A stretch of 64,000 nt of DNA, from positions 186,001 through 250,000 of the forward strand of contig JAEUJQ010000083.1 in assembly GCA_016793095.1 (NCBI GenBank). The letters are read 5' to 3'. The position numbers and the translations under genes were made by a program. How positions within the stretch are numbered: position 1 is the first letter of the stretch; every line of letters begins with the position of its first letter. The notes under the pieces are model-generated. The model ran no database searches. It saw nothing but the letters and a program-made list of their open reading frames with translations, and had not been told where the DNA came from. The stretch is from Myxococcaceae bacterium (lineage in GTDB: Bacteria > Myxococcota > Myxococcia > Myxococcales > Myxococcaceae). Of this stretch, positions 1 to 8,378 are shown piece after piece.

Positions 1-64
1 CGAGGCCGCCGAAGAGGGCGATCGACGGCAGCCACGTACGCAGGTCCTGGGTGTCCTTCGCCAC
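1..64 (-). CDS. start of an unidentified protein (partial, leaves window)
   Basis: A GTG codon at 62-64 opens a frame that stays open to the window edge. It lies three bases after the stop of the VWA gene, so it looks like the third gene of the MoxR-VWA operon. The 21 visible residues begin MAKDTQDLRTWLPSI and become hydrophobic (ALFGGL), as at the start of a first membrane helix. The family cannot be named from so little sequence. Confidence 0.45.
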   Translation of the reverse strand, partial: MAKDTQDLRTWLPSIALFGGL

Positions 65-67
65 GCG

Positions 68-1240
68 TCACCTCGCCTTCGTCAGCTGCCCGACCGCGTC
101 ACCCAGGCCCTCGAGGGTGAGAGGGTACATCGGAAACACCTTGCGGATGACGTCCACCGTCGTCTGCCACCAGCTCGACGGCGGCTCGGGGTTGAGCCAG
201 GCGCTCGACGGGAAGTGCTCGCGCAGCCGCATGAGGTGCACGACGCCCTCGAGGCCCTCGTCGTCACTCCAGCCCGAGACGCTCATCAGTTCCCACGGGG
301 CCATGAGCGCGTCGCCCACGACGATCAGCTTGTAGCGGCGATCGGTCTCCGCGAAGAGCTGGGGCAGGGTGAGGGGCTCTCTGAAGTTCGCGTGCTTGTA
401 GACGCGCCCGTAGACGCAGTTGTGGAAGTAGTACGTGCGCAGCTCGCGGAAGTGGGTGGCCTTCTTCGCCGCCGTGAAGAGCCGCGAGACGAGGTGGGCG
501 AACGGATCCATCGAGCCGCCCACGTCCATCAGCAGGATGACGCGGGTGTTCGACTTGCGAGGCGGGCGCAGCACCACCTCGAGGTCGCCCAGGTTGCGCG
601 CGGTCTCGCTGATCGTCCTGTCGAGATCGAGCTCGTCGTGGGACCCCTCTCGCGCGAACGCCCGCAGCTTGCGCAGCGCGACCTGCATCTGCCGCACGTC
701 GAGCACCAGATCGTCGCGGTACTCCTTCCAGGCGCGCTCCCCGGCGGTGCGCACGGCGCTCTTCATGCTGGGGCCGTCACCCACCTTGATGCCGGGCCGC
801 GCGGCCTTCCCGGAGTTGCCGAAGGGCGAGGTGCCCGCGGTGCCGATCCACTTGTTGCCGCCGTCGTGGCGCTCTTTCTGTTCTCGCAGGCGCTGCTGGA
901 AGAGCTCCTCGAGCGTCTTCAGGTCGAGCTGCTCGAGCAGCGCCTTCTCTTCCGGCGTCAGCGAGCGGTCTGGTTGCCGGGCCTCACGCACCCATTCGAG
1001 CAGCTCCTTCGTGAGCTCGATCGACGCCGACTCGATGCCCTGGAAGTGCTTCGCGAAGGCCTGATCGAACGCGTCGAGGTGCTTCTCGTCGTGCACCAGC
1101 AGCGCCCGCGCGACGAAGTAGAAGCCGTCGAGCGAGCTCTCGTGCAGCCCCTGGAGCAGCGCCTGCCCGAGGGCGACGGCCTCGGTCGCTCCCACCGGCA
1201 CCTTGCGGCTGCGCAGCTCGTAGAGGAAGGGGACGAACAT
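68..1240 (-). CDS. VWA domain protein, CoxE-like, partner of MoxR ATPase
   Basis: This 390-residue cytoplasmic protein has no signal peptide or membrane segment. An alpha-helical, charged N-terminal half leads to a von Willebrand A domain from about residue 230. Its MIDAS-like motif is DVGGS (D239 to S243), where the first Ser of the usual DxSxS is replaced by Gly. CoxE-type proteins work with MoxR AAA+ ATPases to insert cofactors or remodel protein complexes; the target here is unknown. The start ATG overlaps the stop of the MoxR gene by one base, and a GGAGG site sits just before it inside the MoxR 3' end. The two proteins are therefore almost certainly made together. Confidence 0.85.
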   Translation of the reverse strand: MFVPFLYELRSRKVPVGATEAVALGQALLQGLHESSLDGFYFVARALLVHDEKHLDAFDQAFAKHFQGIESASIELTKELLEWVREARQPDRSLTPEEKALLEQLDLKTLEELFQQRLREQKERHDGGNKWIGTAGTSPFGNSGKAARPGIKVGDGPSMKSAVRTAGERAWKEYRDDLVLDVRQMQVALRKLRAFAREGSHDELDLDRTISETARNLGDLEVVLRPPRKSNTRVILLMDVGGSMDPFAHLVSRLFTAAKKATHFRELRTYYFHNCVYGRVYKHANFREPLTLPQLFAETDRRYKLIVVGDALMAPWELMSVSGWSDDEGLEGVVHLMRLREHFPSSAWLNPEPPSSWWQTTVDVIRKVFPMYPLTLEGLGDAVGQLTKAR

Positions 1241-2067
1241 CAGGCCCTCCTGGGCAGGCGCCCGCCGAACTGATCGGCGAACGCGATCAGGTCCTGCTCC
1301 CGCTTGAGCAGCGCGCCGATGAAGGGGAGCTGCTCGTCGAGCTTCACGTTCGAGATGCCGGTGGCCTTGAGCGCCGCGAGCCAGTCGATGAGCTCGCTGG
1401 TGGACGGGCGCTTGCGCAGGCGGGAGAACGCCCGCAGCTCGTAGAAGACGCCGAGCGCCTGATCGACGAGCCGGTCCGCGAGGTCCGGGTGGTGGACGTG
1501 GACGATGCGCTGCATCAGGTCCTTGTCCGGGAACTCGATGAAGTGGAACACACAGCGCCGCAGGAACGCGTCGGGCAGATCCTTCTCGTTGTTCGAGGTG
1601 ATGACGACGACCGGGCGGTGCTTCGCGACGACCTCCTCGTCGGTCTCGATCACCTTGAAGCGCATGCGATCGATCTCGTGGAGCAGATCGTTGGGGAACT
1701 CGAGATCGGCCTTGTCGATCTCGTCGATCAGCAGCACGCGTCGCTCGGGCGCGGCGAAGGACTCGCCGAGCGGCCCGTGACGGATGTACTGGCGGATGTC
1801 GCGCACGTCCTTGTCGTTGAAGCGGCTGTCGTGCAGGCGCTGCACCGCGTCGTAGACGTACAGGCCGTCCTGGGCCTTCGTCGTCGACTTGACGTTCCAG
1901 GTGAGCAGCCGGAGGCCCAGCGCGTTGGCGATCGCCTCCGCGAGCAGCGTCTTGCCGGTGCCGGGCTCTCCCTTGACGAGCAGGGGCCGTTGAAGAGCGA
2001 GGGCGCAGTCCACGGCTGAACGGAGGCTCTCGCTGGTGAGGTACGACTCGGTTCCTTTGAAGCGCAT
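1240..2067 (-). CDS. MoxR-family AAA+ ATPase
   Basis: A 275-residue single-domain AAA+ ATPase. Walker A is GEPGTGKT (residues 33-40), Walker B is VLLIDEID (111-118), sensor 1 is the TSNN stretch, and an Arg pair (LRRC) follows, all in MoxR order. MoxR ATPases are chaperone-like remodelers that nearly always sit next to a VWA gene, as here (one-base overlap downstream). The promoter should lie in the 92-bp gap shared with the divergent membrane-protein gene; no convincing -35/-10 pair was seen. MoxR identity is firm; the substrate is unknown. Confidence 0.9.
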   Translation of the reverse strand: MRFKGTESYLTSESLRSAVDCALALQRPLLVKGEPGTGKTLLAEAIANALGLRLLTWNVKSTTKAQDGLYVYDAVQRLHDSRFNDKDVRDIRQYIRHGPLGESFAAPERRVLLIDEIDKADLEFPNDLLHEIDRMRFKVIETDEEVVAKHRPVVVITSNNEKDLPDAFLRRCVFHFIEFPDKDLMQRIVHVHHPDLADRLVDQALGVFYELRAFSRLRKRPSTSELIDWLAALKATGISNVKLDEQLPFIGALLKREQDLIAFADQFGGRLPRRA

Positions 2068-2159
2068 GGGCGCAGCGTAGCCACCTCGCCGGCAGCTTTC
2101 ATGAGAGGACTTCGTGCGTCCGGGGAGTACAGTCCACGCGGGTCCGGGGAGGGTCGTAC

Positions 2160-2927
2160 GTGCTCAAATGGAAGCTGATGCTGACGACGTTGCCGGTCGT
2201 CGCGGCCGTCACCGCCGTCAAGGTCGGCCTCGAGTTCGGGGCCGGGTGGAGCGGCGCCGTCGACTTCTCCGACGTGGGCGTGGTGGTGACCGCGGGCGTG
2301 TTCCTCACCGGCTTCCTGCTCGCCGGCACCATCGCGGACTACAAGGAGGCGGAGAAGCTGCCGAGCCAGATCGCGACCACCCTCGAGGTGCTCGAGGAGA
2401 TCCTGGTCCTGGCGACGTCGAACCGGCCCGCGCTCAACGTCGTCGAACTCCGCAAGAGCCTGTTGTCGCTGACCGACACCATCATCGACTGGTTCTACAC
2501 GCGGAAGACGAGCGCCGTGGTGTTCGAGGCGATGGCCGACTTCAACCTCGTGCTGCAGTCGCTCGAGAAGAACGGCGCCGGGCCCTACGCCTCGCGCGGG
2601 GTGCCGCAGCTCGCGAACCTGCGCAGCAACGTCAGCCGCGCCGACGTGATCAAGCGCACCAGCTTTCTGCCGCCGGCGTACGCGCTGCTCGAGACCGTGC
2701 TCGCGCTCGTGGTCGGCCTCATCCTCGCGGCGAAGTACAAGTCGCTGCTCGCCGAGTTCGTGCTCGTCCCCGTGCTCACCCTCATCTACGTCTACATGCT
2801 CCGGCTGATCCGCGACGTGGACGATCCGTTCGACTACTCGCCCGACGGGAAACAACGCGGTGGCGCCGAGGTCGAGATGTTTCCGATCATCGAGTATCGG
2901 GAGCGGCTGGCGAAGCGCGTCGGCTGA
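2160..2927 (+). CDS. four-helix membrane protein, possibly bestrophin-like
   Basis: A 255-residue integral membrane protein. Hydrophobic segments are at about residues 7-25, 38-57, 176-194 and 199-217, with a long soluble helical region between pairs two and three. After the last helix comes a short conserved-looking DDPFDYS motif. That layout and the acidic-Pro-Phe motif recall DUF4239/bestrophin-like channel proteins, but this is a resemblance noted by eye only. The start is GTG, chosen for the GGGGAGGG site 7 bases upstream. It is divergent from the MoxR-VWA operon and convergent with the oxygenase gene, with only 4 bp between stops. Function is not established. Confidence 0.7.
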   Translation: MLKWKLMLTTLPVVAAVTAVKVGLEFGAGWSGAVDFSDVGVVVTAGVFLTGFLLAGTIADYKEAEKLPSQIATTLEVLEEILVLATSNRPALNVVELRKSLLSLTDTIIDWFYTRKTSAVVFEAMADFNLVLQSLEKNGAGPYASRGVPQLANLRSNVSRADVIKRTSFLPPAYALLETVLALVVGLILAAKYKSLLAEFVLVPVLTLIYVYMLRLIRDVDDPFDYSPDGKQRGGAEVEMFPIIEYRERLAKRVG

Positions 2928-2931
2928 GGCG

Positions 2932-3636
2932 CTACGGCTCGAGCTCGAACTGCTTCGGCGGACGCCTCGCGTGGGCCTTGAGGTAGCCCTCGAAGCCCGC
3001 GCGCGACTCGACGTGGAACGAGGGGATCTTCGCGAGGGCGTCGGGCTCGAAGTGGTACTGCTCGATGACGAGGGAGGCCCGGCGAGCCTCAGCGGGGCCT
3101 TCGAAGACGCGCACCTCGTGGGCGAGGTCGCCGCGGAAGTGAACCGCCTCCCCAGCGCGGGGGGCGATCAGCGCCACCGGCAGGGCCCCATTCCAGATCA
3201 GCAGCTCACCGCCGGACTGGAAGGGCGTCGCCAGGTAGAGGACCGACACGCACTCGGGCGGGTGATCATCGACCTGCGCGACCCGCATGAGCGTGCCGTC
3301 GATGTGCCGCTTCACGTCGGCGCCCGGGCCGACCACGAGCAGGTTCAGGTACCACGCGTTCGGGAGGCGGGTGAGGGTGCGGCGCCAGAACGGCGTGAGC
3401 GCCCTGATCGCGGGAGCGCCGAGCGCGCGGTCGAGCCACGGCCGGAGCGCGGGGAAGCGGGTGGTCAGCTCGGGCAGGCCCGCCTCGGTGAAGGTGACTC
3501 CGAAGCCGCGGCTCGCCTCGAAGGGCCCGTTCAGGGTGCTGACACCGACGAGGCTCGAGCCGAGCAGACCGTCGCGGAGCGCCTCGAAGTCGCGCCGCGG
3601 CAGGGGCGAGCGTTGCTGGCGGAAGACCTTCAGCAC
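2932..3636 (-). CDS. 2-oxoglutarate/Fe(II)-dependent oxygenase
   Basis: A 234-residue cytosolic protein with the double-stranded beta-helix signature of prolyl-4-hydroxylase-like dioxygenases. Fe(II) ligands are HxD at H111/D113 (KRHIDG) and the distal H173 (LAHEV). R186 thirteen residues later, before the SLVIEQYHF strand, is the expected 2-oxoglutarate anchor. Family members hydroxylate proteins or small molecules; the substrate here cannot be told. The start is GTG and no strong ribosome site is visible. It is transcribed toward the membrane-protein gene and away from the PilZ-AMIN gene. Confidence 0.8.
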   Translation of the reverse strand: MLKVFRQQRSPLPRRDFEALRDGLLGSSLVGVSTLNGPFEASRGFGVTFTEAGLPELTTRFPALRPWLDRALGAPAIRALTPFWRRTLTRLPNAWYLNLLVVGPGADVKRHIDGTLMRVAQVDDHPPECVSVLYLATPFQSGGELLIWNGALPVALIAPRAGEAVHFRGDLAHEVRVFEGPAEARRASLVIEQYHFEPDALAKIPSFHVESRAGFEGYLKAHARRPPKQFELEP

Positions 3637-3676
3637 GGTTCAGTCGTAGCTCGTCCCGCGACGGAGGTGGAGGTGG

Positions 3677-5284
3677 GTGTCTCCAGCGGGACCGGAAACT
3701 TGCTGCCTGTTGCGGGTGCCACAGACTTCGCGTGTGCAGCCCGTCGAACAGAGCCAGCGCGCCCGTCGAGTTCGTTTCACGCACCCCGTGCGGGTGGCGA
3801 CGATCGACGGAGAGCCCCGCGCCTGGCGCACGCTGGCCGCGAACCTGTCTCGCGACGGGCTGTTCGTCCGCATGCCGCAGCCGCTGGACCCCGGCACGCG
3901 CGTCGCGATCTCGCTCGAGGCCTCGGGGCAGACCCTGCCCTTCGCGCAGGGAGAGGTGCGCTGGTGTCGCTACAACCCGTCGGAGCTCGACGGTCGCTTC
4001 CAGGGGTGCGGCGTGCGCTTCACGGGCTTCCTCCACCCGCGCGCGCCCGAGCTGGTGCACTACCTCGTCGTCACGCTCGACACGGGCAAGCTGTTGACGG
4101 CCGCGCCCATGCGACGGCGGCGCTGGCCCTGGACGCTCGCTGCGGGGCTGGTGCTGGGCGCGATGGTGGCTGCTCTGGCCCTCTCGTTCGCGGAGCCGGA
4201 GCAGCCGCCGCTCCCGAGCCCGACCGGCGATCCAGGACCGCTGGCAGTGCTGGCGATCGCTCCTCGGGTGAATGACGAGCTCGCGGCGCTGGTGAGCCCG
4301 GCCGAGGACGGGGCCGATTCCCCTGGCGCGGACGAGACAGACGAGGTCGCAGACGTGCCAGGGGTGGCGCCCCGCGCAGGAGTCGCGGTCGTGCCAGCCG
4401 ACGCGCGTGGCGCAGGGACGACAACCGATGTCGCCGTTGCGCCAGACGAGGCGCGTGGCGCAGAGACGACAGCCAACGTCGCCGTTGTGCCAGGCGGGAG
4501 TCGGGCAGGGACGACGGCGGTTGTGCAAGCCGACGCGCGTGGCGCAGAGACGACAGCCCATGTCGCCGTTGTGCCAGGCGGGAGTCGGGCAGGGACGACG
4601 GCGGTCGTGCAAGCCGACGCGCGTGGCGCGGAGACGACAGCCCATGTCGCCGGTGTGCCAGGCGGGAGGCGGGCTGGGACGACGGCGGTCGTGCAAGCCG
4701 ACGCGCGTGGCGCGGGGACGACAGGCCATGTCGCCGTTGTGACAGGCGGGGGGCGGGCCGGGGCGACGGAGGTTGTGCAGGCCGACGCGCGTGGCGCAGA
4801 GACGACAGCCGAGGTCGTCGTTGTGCCGGGCGAGGCGATCGGCGCAGGGCCGAGCCCCGGTGTCGCACTCGCGCCGGCCGCGGCCCGCTCCGCTGAGTCG
4901 ACCGTCGATGTCTCCCTGCGCGAGAGGCGCGAGAGGCGCTCGGGCAGGCGCGCCATGGCCACCGCAGGAGGCGAGCTCTCCCTGCCCACCGGCGCCGCGA
5001 CGGCCGTCACCTGGACCTCATCTCCCGACGGGCTCGACGTGCGGCCCAGCCTGCGCGGCGACGCGAAGATCGCGCGAGTCTTCTCGCTCGCCGATCCTCC
5101 GCGGCTCGTCTTCGACATCGACGGCGCCGCGCCGCAGAAGAGCCTCAGCCTGCCCACGCCGTCACCGCTCATCTCCCGGGTGCGCCTTGGCAAGCAGGGC
5201 GCCCGCACCCGCGTGGTGCTCGATCTCGCGTCGACGCCCCAGCACATCCGCGCCGCGAGCGACCACGCGGTCGTCCACTTCTGA
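3677..5284 (+). CDS. PilZ - membrane helix - repeat - AMIN domain protein
   Basis: A 535-residue protein of unusual layout. An N-terminal PilZ domain (about residues 25-140) has an arginine cluster at 28-33 and an NxSxxG motif at N56-G61, the elements that bind cyclic di-GMP, though the Arg spacing is not the textbook RxxxR. An RRRR stop-transfer stretch and one membrane helix (about 151-171) follow. Next is a low-complexity Ala/Gly/Thr/Val region containing five 28-residue tandem repeats. The C-terminal ~90 residues form an AMIN-like beta domain, a module that localises secretins and amidases to the envelope. PilZ should be cytoplasmic and AMIN periplasmic, so the protein could pass a c-di-GMP signal across the inner membrane. 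GTG at 3677 has a GGAGGTGGAGG site; an in-frame GTG at 3734 is an alternative. Confidence 0.8.
   Translation: MSPAGPETCCLLRVPQTSRVQPVEQSQRARRVRFTHPVRVATIDGEPRAWRTLAANLSRDGLFVRMPQPLDPGTRVAISLEASGQTLPFAQGEVRWCRYNPSELDGRFQGCGVRFTGFLHPRAPELVHYLVVTLDTGKLLTAAPMRRRRWPWTLAAGLVLGAMVAALALSFAEPEQPPLPSPTGDPGPLAVLAIAPRVNDELAALVSPAEDGADSPGADETDEVADVPGVAPRAGVAVVPADARGAGTTTDVAVAPDEARGAETTANVAVVPGGSRAGTTAVVQADARGAETTAHVAVVPGGSRAGTTAVVQADARGAETTAHVAGVPGGRRAGTTAVVQADARGAGTTGHVAVVTGGGRAGATEVVQADARGAETTAEVVVVPGEAIGAGPSPGVALAPAAARSAESTVDVSLRERRERRSGRRAMATAGGELSLPTGAATAVTWTSSPDGLDVRPSLRGDAKIARVFSLADPPRLVFDIDGAAPQKSLSLPTPSPLISRVRLGKQGARTRVVLDLASTPQHIRAASDHAVVHF
4400..4867 (+). repeat. 84-bp in-frame tandem repeat, five copies plus a half copy
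   Basis: The core GACGCGCGTGGCGC or a close variant recurs at 4448, 4532, 4616, 4700 and 4784, exactly 84 bp apart, with a related half-unit from 4400. Each unit encodes 28 residues (ADARGAETTAHVAVVPGG plus a short linker), so copy-number change keeps the frame. Copies three and four are nearly identical, which indicates recent duplication. It lies in the periplasmic linker of the PilZ-AMIN protein. Confidence 0.9.
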
Positions 5285-5287
5285 GGG

Positions 5288-7777
5288 CTACGGGAAGACG
5301 CGGAGCAGCGCGGCGTCAACGGCCACCACCAGCGAGCCATCGGCCAGCGCCACGAGGCTCGTGGGGGTGTCAGCGAACTCGAGGAGCGTCACCACCTGGC
5401 CGTTGCGCAGGGCTTTGAGGCGGTTGCCCGTCGCCAGGAAATAGACCGTGCCATCGGGCGCGACGGTGAGATCGAACACCTCCGTGATGCCTGCCTGGAG
5501 CGCGGGCCCATCGTCGTCGGTTCCGGCGAAGGGCCTGCCCGCGATGGGGGTCACGGAGTCGTCGGCCTCGATGCGCAGGAGCTGACGGCTCTGACCCCCG
5601 TCCGTCGCGCCGAAGGTGACCCACGAGCCCGAGGGGCCGCTGGCCAGGGCGTAGGCGTGCTGGACGCCCGGGATCACTCGCGTGCCCCCATCCCCCTGAA
5701 GCTCGACGATGAAGAACACTGCCGCACGAAGGGACTGGCCGTTCGAGGCGAAGCGCCCCAGGCCGTTCACCGCATACCCCCGGCGGGACCCCTGGGCACC
5801 CGTGTGCGGGTCGACTGTCCACACGAAGCCGCTCTCGTCAGCCCCGAGGAGCTCACCGGCGTGCGAGACCGCGCCCGCGAAGCGTTGGTTGCGACCCGCG
5901 TCCACCGTCTGGACCCGCACCGCGAGCGAGGGAGAGGTCCGGGTGAACCAGGCGACCCGCAGCCAGCCGTCGCTCGACGTGGCGTCGATGAAAGCGACGC
6001 CGCCGTCCACGACGGTCAGGCCGCGCGGGTAGCTGAGCCGTCCGCCATCAGCCGGCCCATCGACAACGCGTCGGTCGGGCGTCGGCCCCGCCACGACGCG
6101 ATCGCCCGAGCGGTCGGTGAAGGTGATGTTCTCCCGGCTGGCCACGAACGCGCCCCCGTCGCCATCGAAGGCCCAGGCGCCCGAGCACGCGGTGCCTCTC
6201 CGCCAGCCCGCGTCGGTGCGGATGGTGAGGAGGCAGCTCGAGTCGCGCAGGAACTCGACCCCCTGGCCTTCCCACCAGAGCTGGCTGTTCGCCTCCGCGA
6301 TCCGGAAGCCAGCGTCGGAGACGGTGAGGGCGTAGCTTCGCGGGGACGGGCTGGACCTCAGGTCGGTCATGCTGAAGTAGGCGGTCAGGTCCGGTCCCGT
6401 CTCCGACACCCCCGCTGGCCATACGGAAGGGTCGCCAGGCCCCCCATCGAGCCCGAGCTGCGCCAGGTCGAGCGTGAAGATCGTGCGCACCGCGCCCGAG
6501 AGCGACACGTCGCGCACCAGCAACTGCGGCGGTGCGGCGGGGAGCCTCAGCAGTTGGAGGAACCGCGCGCCAGCCCCGCCCGGACGAAGCACCGAATCGA
6601 CGGAGAGGCGCGCGGCCGCGCCCACCCCATCGACCGTCCCGCCCGCGTCGGCCCGGCCCGCCAGCGTGACGACCTGGCCCTGCAGCGACACGAGGCGAAT
6701 GGTGGTGCCATCGCCCAGGAAGAAGAGCCCGGGCTGCGTCGTCGCTGCGAGCGTGGCACTCCTGCTGCCGATGCGGGCGTTGGTGCCGAACCCGTCCACC
6801 AGCTCGAAGGCCATCCGCCGACCGGCGATCGTCGAGACGGCCCCGTTTCGCACCCGTCGCAGCAGCGCGCTGTCGTGCACGAGCAGGTCGGCTCCCTGCG
6901 TCGCCATCGACACGATGAACCCGAACCGCGCGTCGTCCCCGCGCCCGTCGGCGAACCCATTGCCAGCCGGCACGCCGACCAGCAGGTCCGCGCACGTCTG
7001 GTTCCTCGGCGGAGTCCGGTTTACGCACGCACCTGAGATGCACACGAGCGCGGTCGTGCAGGTCCGCTCGCCGCAGGCGGTGCCGTCGGGCACCTCCTCG
7101 AAGCCGCAGCCCGCGTCCTGCGAGCACACCGGCACCAGGCACGGGTTGGGCGAGGTCGGGCAGAAGGGCGTGCCGTCGACCTGTCCGCAGCCCACCTCGG
7201 AGCAGACGTCGAGCGTGCAGGGGTTGCCATCGTCGCAGGTGACGCGCGCGCCACGGCACACGCCGGCGACGCACTGGGCCGAAGCGAAGCAGGCGAGGGC
7301 GCCGGTGCAGGCCATGCCGTCGGGCGCGTGGGTCTCCACGCACCGGCGCGCCGGGAGGTCGAACCGCCTCGTGCGGCACGGCTCGGGAGGCCCGCAGTCC
7401 GGCACGGGCACGGCCAGGGCGCTCAGGTCGATCGCGAGGGTCTCCTGCCGGCTCTCGTCCGTGAGGGAGAGCACGCCGGACGCCGGGCCCACCGCAGCGG
7501 CGTCGAAGCGGACCTCGATCGCCACCTCGCCCCCGCCTTCGAGCTCGACCATCGCCGGAGCGGAGAAGCCGGCCGGCGCGAGCAGCGTCACGCGGCGGGA
7601 GGCCCGGCCGGGCGAGGTGACCGTCAACGCCCGGCTGACGGGCAGCCCGACGAACGTCTCACCGAAGTCGAGGGCCGCCGGCATGAGGCGCAGGGGCTCG
7701 TCGGGTGTGGCGCTGACCGCCGGGTTGCGGCAGCCCGCGAGGGCGATCAGGATCAGCACTGCCAGGGGACGGATCAC
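5288..7777 (-). CDS. lipoprotein with Ig-like, Cys-rich and NHL-type propeller regions
   Basis: An 829-residue exported lipoprotein when started at GTG 7777. That start puts the helix LAVLILIALAGC directly at the N-terminus, with a Cys lipobox at residue 16; the frame is open to 7834, but those residues do not fit a signal peptide. A HYDIN/ASPM-like beta domain (MPAALDFGETFVG...) comes first. A region rich in paired cysteines (CDDGNPCTLDVC type) follows, then a long tail with VSTIAG and DGFGTNARIG motifs typical of NHL/TolB-like propeller blades. Such proteins are probably surface binding or adhesion proteins. Its stop is 3 bp from the stop of the convergent PilZ-AMIN gene. Confidence 0.75.
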   Translation of the reverse strand: MIRPLAVLILIALAGCRNPAVSATPDEPLRLMPAALDFGETFVGLPVSRALTVTSPGRASRRVTLLAPAGFSAPAMVELEGGGEVAIEVRFDAAAVGPASGVLSLTDESRQETLAIDLSALAVPVPDCGPPEPCRTRRFDLPARRCVETHAPDGMACTGALACFASAQCVAGVCRGARVTCDDGNPCTLDVCSEVGCGQVDGTPFCPTSPNPCLVPVCSQDAGCGFEEVPDGTACGERTCTTALVCISGACVNRTPPRNQTCADLLVGVPAGNGFADGRGDDARFGFIVSMATQGADLLVHDSALLRRVRNGAVSTIAGRRMAFELVDGFGTNARIGSRSATLAATTQPGLFFLGDGTTIRLVSLQGQVVTLAGRADAGGTVDGVGAAARLSVDSVLRPGGAGARFLQLLRLPAAPPQLLVRDVSLSGAVRTIFTLDLAQLGLDGGPGDPSVWPAGVSETGPDLTAYFSMTDLRSSPSPRSYALTVSDAGFRIAEANSQLWWEGQGVEFLRDSSCLLTIRTDAGWRRGTACSGAWAFDGDGGAFVASRENITFTDRSGDRVVAGPTPDRRVVDGPADGGRLSYPRGLTVVDGGVAFIDATSSDGWLRVAWFTRTSPSLAVRVQTVDAGRNQRFAGAVSHAGELLGADESGFVWTVDPHTGAQGSRRGYAVNGLGRFASNGQSLRAAVFFIVELQGDGGTRVIPGVQHAYALASGPSGSWVTFGATDGGQSRQLLRIEADDSVTPIAGRPFAGTDDDGPALQAGITEVFDLTVAPDGTVYFLATGNRLKALRNGQVVTLLEFADTPTSLVALADGSLVVAVDAALLRVFP

Positions 7778-7878
7778 CGCCGGCTGACCCCCGACCAGCC
7801 CTTGAAGTGCAGCCGCGGTTTCACACTTCTTCACCGCGCCCTCGCGCCGCCCTCACGCGCCAGCGGTTTGGTCGATCA

Positions 7879-7915
7879 CGCGGAACTTCTCCGCGCGGAT
7901 CCCCGGCGTTCCGGG
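7879..7915 (+). promoter_or_regulatory. two small hairpins in the leader of the Spy-TSUP-SelW-esterase operon
   Basis: CGCGGA (7879-7884) pairs perfectly with TCCGCG (7890-7895), and CCCGG (7902-7906) with CCGGG (7911-7915). The second stem abuts the AAGGAGA ribosome site of the first gene, so it could limit ribosome access. In GC-rich DNA short stems arise by chance, so a regulatory role is only a suggestion. Confidence 0.25.
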
Positions 7916-7927
7916 AAGGAGAACACC

Positions 7928-8356
7928 ATGTCGAAGTGGATGCTGATGGCGGTGCTGGCGGCGGGCGTGGGCGTGACGGGCTGCGGCGGGGGCGCGCGCG
8001 GCGAACGGGCCGAGAAGATGATCGCGCTGAGGGTCGAAGACGCGCTCGACGAGCTCGACGCGACGCAGGCCCAGCGCGAGCGGGTGCAGGCCATGACGAA
8101 GGACTCGGTCGCCACCGCGAAGCCGCTGCTCGAGCAGGCCCGCACGGCGCGCGCCGCCCTCGTCGCCGAGTGGAGGGCCGAGCGCCCTGACGCGAACCGC
8201 GTCCACCAGCTCGTCGACGGCCAGCTCGACGCCCTGCGCGGCTTCACCCACAGCCTCGTGGACAAAGGCCTCGAGCTGCACCAGCTGCTCACGTCCGAGC
8301 AGCGCGCCGAGGTGACTGCGCGCCTCGAGCGGTTCGAGAAGCACTCGAAGAGGTGA
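7928..8356 (+). CDS. Spy/CpxP-like periplasmic lipoprotein
   Basis: A 142-residue lipoprotein. The signal sequence MSKWMLMAVLAAGVGVTGC ends in a lipobox (VTGC). The mature part is almost entirely charged helix with two LTxxQ-like motifs (LDATQ and LLTSEQ), the pattern of the Spy/CpxP/ZraP group of envelope chaperones and metal sensors. ATG 7928 is chosen because AAGGAGA lies 7 bases upstream and only this start gives a signal peptide. It is the first gene of a same-strand run with the TSUP transporter (22-bp gap), selenoprotein and esterase, which suggests an envelope or redox stress role for the operon. Family assignment is by motif and composition. Confidence 0.75.
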   Translation: MSKWMLMAVLAAGVGVTGCGGGARGERAEKMIALRVEDALDELDATQAQRERVQAMTKDSVATAKPLLEQARTARAALVAEWRAERPDANRVHQLVDGQLDALRGFTHSLVDKGLELHQLLTSEQRAEVTARLERFEKHSKR

Positions 8357-8378
8357 CGGGCTATCTCTCGGCTCCCTC

